Below, piece by piece: positions 1 through 6,625 of a DNA stretch of 32,170 bases; the first letter of the stretch is position 1; each line of letters begins with the position of its first letter. Both the position numbers and the translations under genes were made by a program. The notes below the pieces were generated by a model. That model had not been told where the DNA came from and searched no databases. It worked only from the letters and a program-made list of their open reading frames with translations. Source of the stretch: Rickettsiales bacterium (GTDB lineage Bacteria > Pseudomonadota > Alphaproteobacteria > Rickettsiales > UBA1997); contig SYAR01000025.1 in the NCBI GenBank assembly GCA_005787525.1, positions 1 through 32,170 of the forward strand, written 5' to 3'.

Positions 1-157
1 CCAAAATACTTACGCTATTATCGCTTGAGCCATCGTCAATGACAATAATTTCTATGTTTTTATAATCTTGATTCCAAATGCTTTCTAAGCATTTGGGGAT
101 GAATTTTTCGTGATTATAACTTACGCAACAAACCGAAAGTAAAGGATTATTATTCAT
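1..157 (-). CDS. family 2 glycosyltransferase, partial (cut by window edge)
   Basis: Only the first 52 codons, read leftward from an ATG at 157-155, lie inside the window; the rest runs off position 1. The visible part is the start of a GT-A fold: a beta strand ending in SYNHEKFI, then NQDYKNIEIIVIDDGSSDNS, the classic nucleotide-sugar binding strand and acidic turn of family 2 glycosyltransferases (IDDGSSD). The ATG overlaps the TGA of the preceding short stub as ATGA, so the two are probably translationally coupled. The acceptor and donor sugar cannot be told from this fragment; a surface polysaccharide role is inferred from the neighbouring glycosyltransferases. Confidence 0.85.
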   Translation of the reverse strand, partial: MNNNPLLSVCCVSYNHEKFIPKCLESIWNQDYKNIEIIVIDDGSSDNSVSIL

Positions 158-258
158 AAATTCTTTATTATTAATGTTTGATTTAGTGCTGATTCAATCG
201 CCTCGCCAACAAATTTATCATGATTATAGCACGACATTAAAACTGAAATTTTCATCAT
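154..258 (-). pseudogene. N-terminal stub of a family 2 glycosyltransferase
   Basis: A 34-codon reading frame starts at ATG 258-256 (or the next ATG at 255-253) and stops at TGA 156-154. Its product begins MMKISVLMSCYNHDKFVGEA and continues to SALNQT, which matches the first secondary-structure elements of family 2 glycosyltransferases and resembles the start of the next gene (SYNHEKF, SIWNQD). It then ends abruptly after LIIKNL, before the acidic IDDGS strand, so it cannot be a working enzyme. It looks like what is left when most of a tandem glycosyltransferase gene was deleted. It sits 8 bases after the stop of the upstream minus-strand gene. Confidence 0.6.
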
Positions 259-266
259 AAATTAAA

Positions 267-1016
267 TTAAATTTTAATTTTAAAAACATTCTCAACTTCA
301 AGCACATCATTGCCAAGAAATTTCCCGGGGCGTTGATAATCAAGCACTTCCGCAATAAATTCGGGTTTTATTAATTTTTTTGCAGAGCTATTATTAAATT
401 TTTTGTTTAGATCTTTTCTTACCAACCACATATGTTCCATTCGTAAATCTTGCGGTTCAAAATATTTAAATTTTCTATTGCCATTCATTTTGCGAGTAGG
501 GTCAACTAAAACTGGAAAATAAGATTTTCCGGAAAGCTTAGTGAATAAATTTATTTTTGCGATAAAGGGTACGTAAGTTTGCGAATAGTTTTGAATTTGC
601 CAAGTTGGTTGCTTAATGTAGTCGATAAATTTGCAAGAAGAAGCCTCGATTTTATTGGCGATAATAAATTTTTTTGCTTCATCAAATTGATTTTTGTGAT
701 AAAATTCATCGCAATCTAAATTGAGGAAATGACTACAGAATCGGGCTTTGGCGATATTCAGACCAATATTTCTTTTGCGAATCTCATTTTTGCCGGCCGA
801 AGTATTTTTTGGAGTATAACAATAAATTTTATCGATTAATTTTTTCTGCACCAAATCACTTAATAAATCTTCAAGATTTTCCGAGCAAGGCTCGCCCCAA
901 TTCGAAGTTTTTTGATAAACAACATTAATGTGATCGGCGGAACCACGCACCGATTGGATCGAATATTCAAGAAGTTCTTCGCCGTCAAATAAATTATAAG
1001 ATATGCCAAGTTTCAT
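267..1016 (-). CDS. GT-A type glycosyltransferase-like protein
   Basis: 249 residues, no signal peptide or membrane segment, so probably cytoplasmic. It starts MKLGISYNLFDGEELLEYSI, where glycosyltransferases carry the first nucleotide-binding strand, and about residue 99 has LNLDCDEFY. This is a DxD-like acidic motif followed by E-F, typical of the Glyco_tranf_2_4 type of enzyme that binds a metal and a nucleotide sugar. The middle contains an N-I-G-L-N-I-A-K-A-R stretch that resembles the helix before the DxD in family 2 enzymes. It is followed on the same strand by a glycosyltransferase stub and another family 2 enzyme, so it probably belongs to a surface-sugar locus. Assignment is from motif appearance only; the substrate is unknown. 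Confidence 0.65.
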   Translation of the reverse strand: MKLGISYNLFDGEELLEYSIQSVRGSADHINVVYQKTSNWGEPCSENLEDLLSDLVQKKLIDKIYCYTPKNTSAGKNEIRKRNIGLNIAKARFCSHFLNLDCDEFYHKNQFDEAKKFIIANKIEASSCKFIDYIKQPTWQIQNYSQTYVPFIAKINLFTKLSGKSYFPVLVDPTRKMNGNRKFKYFEPQDLRMEHMWLVRKDLNKKFNNSSAKKLIKPEFIAEVLDYQRPGKFLGNDVLEVENVFKIKI

Positions 1017-1433
1017 GTGATGTAAATTAATTATTTAGGTTTAGTTTGATCCACAAAATCATTTGCTAAAATTTCATATTTTTAGAATTTTTCCTATAAT
1101 AAATTTTATTCTCTAAATATCAAATAATATATAATTCTAAAACTTAAAAATTACCGAGAAATTTATTAATAATTTTAAAAATTATGAGAAGTAATCCAAG
1201 AGAAGAGGGTGATTGGAACGTTCTAAAAACCATATTTGGGGCAATATAAATTTTGTTAAAATGCCAACAAATTCCCAGTCTTTAAAATTTGTTAAATAAT
1301 TAAAATATTAAAGTTGTAAAAAAATAAAATTAATAATAACTTTAATAAAAATTTAGTTTTTTAATTATAAATTTTTATTTTTGTGTGAAAATAATTTTTT
1401 TCATATTAAAAATAAATTAAAGAGATAAATATT
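1017..1433. other. AT-rich intergenic stretch with no clear gene
   Basis: About 417 bases of very AT-rich sequence between the divergent glycosyltransferase-like gene and the 220-residue hypothetical gene. It holds one 21-codon frame (1184-1249, plus strand) described separately, and on the minus strand a 16-codon open end at 1034-1081 that could be the tail of a decayed gene. I see no tRNA, no GC-rich hairpin terminator and no convincing promoter. Promoters for the two flanking genes should lie here but cannot be picked out against the AT background. Confidence 0.5.
1184..1249 (+). CDS. possible 21-residue small ORF or gene remnant
   Basis: ATG at 1184 opens a 21-codon frame beginning MRSNPREEGDWNVLKTIFG and ending with TAA at 1247-1249. 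The stretch stands out because it is less AT-rich than its surroundings and uses Gly, Trp, Arg and Glu, which are rare in random AT-rich frames. No ribosome binding site is visible in front of it. It may be a microprotein, a leader peptide, or the surviving start of a decayed gene. I do not recognise it. Confidence 0.2.
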   Translation: MRSNPREEGDWNVLKTIFGAI

Positions 1434-2096
1434 ATGGAAGCATATTTTTTGCCATCAGCGCAAACCGCACTTACTCTTGCAATTGTTTTTAATCTTAACT
1501 CGAAATTTAAATTAAATTATTTTTCATTGAAAAATATCGAAATTAATTCTTCGCAATCTTTGCAAAATAACGATATTAAAATTGATAAAAAAGCAGATTC
1601 GCAATTAAATTTTGAGCATCTTTGGCAAAAAACTGATCAAGAATTAAAGCAAAAACTTAATCCCGAACAACTTAAAAATTTAGCTCTTTATATTAGTTTA
1701 AAGTTGATGAGTGATTTTGGTAAAAATCCCTTGAAAACAAGGAGTTTAGAAGATTTTAGTGACGATAAAAAAGCCAATATTTTACAAACATTAAAACGTT
1801 GTTCGGATCTTTTAGAATTTTCTTCCAAAGAGCAATTAATTGAAAAGCTAAAAAATTTTAACAATCATGAGAAAATTAATGATGATATTTTGCAAAATTT
1901 ATTGAGCGTAGCTTTTTTGGGTTTTTTGACTTCGGCATATCAAGTTAATAAAAATAATAATTCGCCCAAAAACGAGGCTATTAAAAAATTTGTTAATATG
2001 ATTGAGTCGTCTGAAGTCAATAAGGTGTTCGCTCTAACCACATCTTCTAAAATAAAATTTATAAAAAACTTAATTAGCGACAATAGCTCTTTTTAA
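1434..2096 (+). CDS. hypothetical protein, 220 residues
   Basis: I do not recognise this protein. It starts at ATG 1434 with an AAAGAGA element about ten bases upstream that can serve as a ribosome binding site. The first 20 residues are mildly hydrophobic (AQTALTLAIVFNL) but lack the basic start of a signal peptide. The rest is rich in Lys, Asn, Leu, Glu and Ser and looks largely helical, with a second hydrophobic patch near residues 155-168 (LLSVAFLGFLTSAY). No cysteine cluster or enzyme motif is visible. Base use is like the surrounding genome, so recent transfer is not indicated. It is separated by more than 230 bases from both neighbours and is probably transcribed alone. A lineage-specific protein or secreted effector is possible but unproven. 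Confidence 0.6.
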   Translation: MEAYFLPSAQTALTLAIVFNLNSKFKLNYFSLKNIEINSSQSLQNNDIKIDKKADSQLNFEHLWQKTDQELKQKLNPEQLKNLALYISLKLMSDFGKNPLKTRSLEDFSDDKKANILQTLKRCSDLLEFSSKEQLIEKLKNFNNHEKINDDILQNLLSVAFLGFLTSAYQVNKNNNSPKNEAIKKFVNMIESSEVNKVFALTTSSKIKFIKNLISDNSSF

Positions 2097-2218
2097 TTTT
2101 AAATTTTAATTAAATTATTGATTATTTCTTTGTAAAGATAATTTAAAATCATAAATTATAGTGCAAACAAAAACTATTTTACATTTAAAATAAATTTGTA
2201 AGGTTTTGTTTTTTTATA

Positions 2219-2245
2219 ATAATTATTTATTCATAATTATTTATT
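2219..2245. repeat. 13-base direct repeat in AT-rich intergenic DNA
   Basis: The 13-mer ATAATTATTTATT occurs at 2219-2231 and again at 2233-2245, one base apart, between the 220-residue and 74-residue hypothetical genes. It is built only from A and T, so chance is a real possibility in this composition. It could be a paired regulator site or simple slippage; nothing else supports either. Confidence 0.35.
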
Positions 2246-2329
2246 GATAAATATAAAATTATGATTTATGTTGATTAAAAGTTATTGTAAAATAATTAAT
2301 TAGTAAAAAATATAAATTTTAAAAACCCC

Positions 2330-2554
2330 ATGCTTGTTAACCAATCAGCTCTTTATAATCCAGAATTTTCCGGCCCATTTGTCTATAATTCGAACGTTGT
2401 TGAGAGAAACCCCAGTTTAAACCCCGCTAAACCTTCAGAGGAAAAGCTTACTCCAATCGGACGCTCTCCAACAGAAGTTGAGGGTTCTCAAGTTATATTA
2501 TCCAGTCAAGAATCGAGCAGAAATTCATCTTCCGCAAATGTACGAGTCCGTTAA
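2330..2554 (+). CDS. hypothetical protein, 74 residues, Ser/Pro-rich
   Basis: An ATG-to-TAA frame of 74 codons whose product is rich in Ser, Pro, Asn and Glu, with no hydrophobic segment and a polar Ser tail (SSQESSRNSSSANVRVR). It is likely disordered. By my count 93 of its 225 bases are G or C (about 41 percent), far above the intergenic DNA around it and above most genes in the window. That argues that it is a selected coding sequence or imported DNA rather than a chance frame. No ribosome binding site is visible before the ATG. It converges on ileS, whose stop is 54 bases away. I recognise no family. Confidence 0.4.
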   Translation: MLVNQSALYNPEFSGPFVYNSNVVERNPSLNPAKPSEEKLTPIGRSPTEVEGSQVILSSQESSRNSSSANVRVR

Positions 2555-2608
2555 TAATTTCCAATAAAATATTGGCTCAAAGTAAATATTTTTAGTTTAA
2601 TTCGAGCA

Positions 2609-5197
2609 TTATTTTTTAACTGATTTCAATCCGCACCAAACAAATTCGCTCGTGAATGGAAGCAATGGTGCCGAGGCTTCGCACATGGTTAGCAAAATCG
2701 TGTAAAGCACATCATAAGCGTTTTGTTTATCTTCATCAATTTCACTTTTCCAAAATCTTTGACGATTTCGACGAATATACCAATTATTCAAAACCTCAAA
2801 AAATTTGTTAAATTCATCGCAAGCTTGCACCGTATCATATTGTTGCATAGCCACGTCAATTGCGGTTACAGAGGATTTTAATTTTGCCAAAATATAGCGA
2901 TCAAGAATATTTTTAAAATCCTTTTTCTCATCGATGCGATTGGCGAAAATTCCATCGGCATTGGCGTAAAGACAAAAGAAATTATAAGCGTTAATAAGCG
3001 GTTTTATCGATAAACGTAAACTATCACGAATGGCTTTGCCTTCTTTGTCGATACGCAATTCTTGTCCACGCATGACAGGTTGCGAAATCATGTAAAAACG
3101 CATGGCGTCGGAGCCAATCGTTGAAAATATTTCCAACGGATCGGCGTAATTACGTAATCTTTTCGAAAGTTTTTGCGAATTTTCGTCTAAAATTGTGCCG
3201 TGGCAAATCACGTTTTTGAAGGGTGAGCGATCAAAAAGTGCGGTCGACAAAACCATTAAAGTATAAAACCAACCACGAGTTTGAGCGACATATTCGGTAA
3301 TAAAATCGGCGGGAAAATTATCTTCAAACCATTCTTTATTTTCAAATGGATAATGAATTTGGGCGTAAGGCATTGATCCACTTTCGAACCAGCAATCAAG
3401 CACGTCGGAAACGCGTCGAAATTCTTCGCCATCTTCAAAAAAAACAATTTCATCGATGAAAGGGCGATGCAAATTATCGATTTTTTTGCCCGAAATTTTT
3501 TCAAGTTCGGCGATCGATCCAAAGACTTTTAATTTGCCCGATTTACTTTTCCAAACTGGCACGGGACAGCCCCAGAAGCGGTTGCGCGTGATTGACCAAT
3601 CGCGGGCACCTTCAAGCCATTTACCAAATTGTCCGTCCTTAATATTGTTTGGAATCCAATTTATTTGTTGATTTAATTCAACCATGCGATCTTTAAAAGC
3701 GGTAACTTTAACATACCACGAACTCACGGCTTTGTAAATTAGCGGCGTGTCCGTACGCCAACAATGTGGATAATTATGGAGGATTTGTTCGGGATTGCCG
3801 AAGAGAATTTTATTTTCCTTAAGATATTTTATGATGTCATCATTAGTGTCGAAAACTTGGCGTCCATCAAGCTTCAAACCACCTTCTTTACTATCATCAT
3901 TAATGCGATAAACATTATTATTTTTGCCGACAAAACCAATTGCCGAATTAAATTTGCCACCTTCATCAACGGGGCAAATGGTTGGAATGCCATTGGCTTT
4001 GCAAAGCAATTGATCATCTTCACCAAAGCCGGGAGCGATGTGAACGATGCCAGTTCCTTCTTCGATTGAAACGAAATCGCCAGCCAAAATTGTGAAAACT
4101 TTGGCGGATTCATTTCTTAGCGAAACTACGTTCGCATCATTTTGAAAATTATTATTGTGAGGAAATAATTGTTTATAACCAAGTCCAATCAACTGATGAC
4201 CCATAACGCTTCCAAGCAGTTCATGTTCGCCAAAATCTTTGGCAAATTTTTCAACTAAATTTTTGGCTAAAATTAAAATTTCATGATCTTTTTTGATTAA
4301 AGCATATTCAATTTTTTCGCCAATTGCTAAAGCTAAATTCGAAGGCAAAGTCCATGGCGTTGTAGTCCAAGCGATTAATGCAATTTTGGTTTCAGATGTT
4401 GAAAATTTTTGTAAAAAACTCGGAATTTCTTGAAGATGAAATTTAACCTTCGCCGTCTTACTCGCCTTCTGCCTGTAGGCGTTATCCATGCGCGTTTCAA
4501 AATTTGAAAGCGGAGTTTGGCACGCCCAAGAATATGGAACAACGCGAAAATCTTCATAAAGTAAGCCCTTATTATGCAATTCTTTAAACGCCCACAAAAC
4601 CGATTCCATGTAGTTTAAATCCATGGTTTTGTAACTATTTTTAAAATCGACAAAACGCCCTTGACGCGTAACATAATTTTCCCAATCATCGGCATATTTC
4701 ATCACTGATTTTTGACAAGCATCATTGAATTTTTCAATGCCAAATTCTTGAATAGCAATTTGCCCCGAAATTGGCTTTCCTTCTCGCTTGGTAAGCTCTT
4801 TTTCGGTTTCCATTTCGACCGGCAAACCATGCGTATCCCAGCCAAAACGCCGTTCAACTTTTTTACCTTTCATGGTTTGATAACGCGCCACTAAATCTTT
4901 TATAAAGCCTGTAAGTAAATGTCCGTAGTGCGGAAGACCGTTAGCAAAAGGCGGGCCATCATAAAAAACAAATTCATTTTTTTCAATTTTTTCGTGACGA
5001 CAATTTTTGTGCTCTTTAAGTGAGCAAGGATTGACAACGGGCGAAGTGTTATCTTCGTCAAGTTCACTGGCAAAATTTCGCATTTCAACTGATTTTTCAA
5101 AGATTTTTTGCTCTTGCCAAAATTTTAAAATATCCTCTTCCATCTTAGCGAAATCAAGGTTCTGATTAGCGTCTGGGTAAAATTTTTTCTTTGTCAT
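2609..5197 (-). CDS. ileS: isoleucyl-tRNA synthetase (eukaryote-like type), C-terminally short
   Basis: Charges tRNA-Ile with isoleucine in the cytoplasm. Class I signatures are clear: GPPFANGLPHYGH at residues 81-93 (HIGH variant HYGH) and QKLSKR near residue 675 (KMSKR variant KLSKR). The CP1 editing domain is present, with WTTTPWTLPSN and GTGIVHIAPGFGEDD. Wording such as SVMKYADDWENYVTRQGRF and PYSWACQTPLSNFETR follows the Rickettsia enzyme, which belongs to the eukaryote-like group. Two oddities: about 30 extra residues (roughly 42-71) with C58, H63, C66 and H68 lie before the HIGH motif, and the protein stops at residue 862, just after APLLPFTSEFVW. Relatives are about 1,000-1,090 residues long and continue for some 200 residues. 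I found no continuation in other frames downstream. Diverges from hom. Confidence 0.96.
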   Translation of the reverse strand: MTKKKFYPDANQNLDFAKMEEDILKFWQEQKIFEKSVEMRNFASELDEDNTSPVVNPCSLKEHKNCRHEKIEKNEFVFYDGPPFANGLPHYGHLLTGFIKDLVARYQTMKGKKVERRFGWDTHGLPVEMETEKELTKREGKPISGQIAIQEFGIEKFNDACQKSVMKYADDWENYVTRQGRFVDFKNSYKTMDLNYMESVLWAFKELHNKGLLYEDFRVVPYSWACQTPLSNFETRMDNAYRQKASKTAKVKFHLQEIPSFLQKFSTSETKIALIAWTTTPWTLPSNLALAIGEKIEYALIKKDHEILILAKNLVEKFAKDFGEHELLGSVMGHQLIGLGYKQLFPHNNNFQNDANVVSLRNESAKVFTILAGDFVSIEEGTGIVHIAPGFGEDDQLLCKANGIPTICPVDEGGKFNSAIGFVGKNNNVYRINDDSKEGGLKLDGRQVFDTNDDIIKYLKENKILFGNPEQILHNYPHCWRTDTPLIYKAVSSWYVKVTAFKDRMVELNQQINWIPNNIKDGQFGKWLEGARDWSITRNRFWGCPVPVWKSKSGKLKVFGSIAELEKISGKKIDNLHRPFIDEIVFFEDGEEFRRVSDVLDCWFESGSMPYAQIHYPFENKEWFEDNFPADFITEYVAQTRGWFYTLMVLSTALFDRSPFKNVICHGTILDENSQKLSKRLRNYADPLEIFSTIGSDAMRFYMISQPVMRGQELRIDKEGKAIRDSLRLSIKPLINAYNFFCLYANADGIFANRIDEKKDFKNILDRYILAKLKSSVTAIDVAMQQYDTVQACDEFNKFFEVLNNWYIRRNRQRFWKSEIDEDKQNAYDVLYTILLTMCEASAPLLPFTSEFVWCGLKSVKK

Positions 5198-5336
5198 TGT
5201 AAGTTTTTGAAAAAAGATTTTATTTTTTTATGAAATTTTTCTATAAATTTTAGAATTCGTTAATTATAATAACGATTTTAAATTAAATCTATTTTAAAAA
5301 TTAGTTTTAATTTTGCTAAAAAAATTTTTATAAATC

Positions 5337-6623
5337 ATGAAAAAAATTAAAGTTGGAATTGCGGGTCTTGGCACTGTAGGTCGCGGAGTTTATGAAATTT
5401 TACAAAATCAAAAAGATTTACTCGCTCTTCGCACTAATTGCGAGTTTGAGGTCGTCGCAGTTGCTTCGCGTTCGAAAAAAGATTTCGTCGACACGAAAAT
5501 AAAATTTTATAACAATATTTTAGATCTCGCCGAAGATGAAAATGTTGATGTGGTGGTTGAGTTGATGGGCGGTTATGATGTGGCAAAAGATTTAATTCAT
5601 AGTAGTTTAAAAAATAACAAAAAAGTAGTTACCGCCAACAAGGCGTTGCTGGCAGAACATGGAAAAGAAATTTTAAACTGGGTTGAAAAATATCGCGGAA
5701 GCATCGGATTTGAAGCTTCGGTAGCGGGTGCCAATCCAATCATTAAAGCCTTTAAAGAAGGTTTTGTTGCTAATGAAATTTCCGAAATTTATGGAATTCT
5801 AAACGGCACTTGCAATTTCATTTTAACTAAAATGAAAAATGAAAAACAAGATTATAAAATTGCTTTGCAAGAAGCTCAAGAGCTCGGTTACGCCGAAGCC
5901 GATCCGCGTTTTGATGTTGAGGGCAACGACACCGCGCATAAAATTGTTTTATTATCGGCAATTGCCCGTTCTTCGCTCCCAAATTATTCGCAAACTTATA
6001 TTGAAGGAATTAATAAAATTTCGATTGACGACATCAATCTTGCCGACGAATTGGGCTACAAAGTCAAGCTTCTGGCGGTTTATAAAAATTTAGGCGACGA
6101 AGTGCAACAATCAGTTTATCCAGCTTTAATTAAAAATTCTGAAAAAATTGCTCAAATCGATGGCTCTTACAACGCCGTACTTTCCAAGGGTTCAAACTTT
6201 GAATATAATTTGATGGTTGGACGTGGGGCAGGGGGCAAGCCTACGGGTTCAGCGGTTGTCGCCGATATCGTCGATATTGCTTTGAATAGAACTAATAGTT
6301 TTTTATTTAACGCTGAAAATTATAACCTTCAAGCGACCAATATTATCAATATTGAAAAACGATTTGGACAATATTTTATTGTATTTAATTTTGATAAAAA
6401 TAATTTAGCAAAAGGCAATGTTGTTGAGCAAATTTTTGCAAATCGCATTAATCCGCAACAAATTATTTTTAAACAACAAAGCGAGTCCAATAAAGACATT
6501 TTTTTGGGGGCAATTTTAACCGAAAATCACCTTGAAAAAGATATTGTTGATGCCCTCGCGATGGTTGATAAAAGCCGAATAGACAACATTAAATTTATTC
6601 GTGTTGAACAAACCAATTTTTAA
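5337..6623 (+). CDS. hom: homoserine dehydrogenase
   Basis: Reduces aspartate semialdehyde to homoserine with NAD(P)H, the branch step to threonine and methionine. At 428 residues it has the usual bacterial length and domain order: an N-terminal Rossmann domain with GLGTVG at residues 10-15, the ANKALLAEHG segment after the cofactor domain, the catalytic domain with GTCNFILTKM and the AEADPRFDVEGNDTAHK stretch, and a C-terminal ACT domain (YFIVFNF through DALAMVDKSRIDNIKFIRVE). The ACT domain suggests allosteric control, classically by threonine. It is not fused to aspartokinase. It heads a plus-strand run, and glyS begins two bases after its stop. Threonine synthase lies at 28253-29659; homoserine kinase is not in the window. 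Confidence 0.95.
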   Translation: MKKIKVGIAGLGTVGRGVYEILQNQKDLLALRTNCEFEVVAVASRSKKDFVDTKIKFYNNILDLAEDENVDVVVELMGGYDVAKDLIHSSLKNNKKVVTANKALLAEHGKEILNWVEKYRGSIGFEASVAGANPIIKAFKEGFVANEISEIYGILNGTCNFILTKMKNEKQDYKIALQEAQELGYAEADPRFDVEGNDTAHKIVLLSAIARSSLPNYSQTYIEGINKISIDDINLADELGYKVKLLAVYKNLGDEVQQSVYPALIKNSEKIAQIDGSYNAVLSKGSNFEYNLMVGRGAGGKPTGSAVVADIVDIALNRTNSFLFNAENYNLQATNIINIEKRFGQYFIVFNFDKNNLAKGNVVEQIFANRINPQQIIFKQQSESNKDIFLGAILTENHLEKDIVDALAMVDKSRIDNIKFIRVEQTNF

Positions 6624-6625
6624 TC

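Noticed and set aside
1034-1081. Minus-strand 16-codon open end (KYEILANDFVDQTKPK) that looks like a gene tail
   Set aside because: It follows a stop codon and has no continuation that I can link by a frameshift; too short to call a pseudogene.
4460-4485. Short GC-rich palindrome (GCCT-GT-AGGC) within ileS as a mobile palindromic element
   Set aside because: The arms are only four bases, and the encoded residues (around ETRMDNAYRQKASKT) align with Rickettsia IleS without an insertion.
5263-5272. TATAAT sequence between ileS and hom as a -10 element
   Set aside because: No acceptable -35 lies at the right distance, and TATAAT arises often by chance in this AT-rich DNA.
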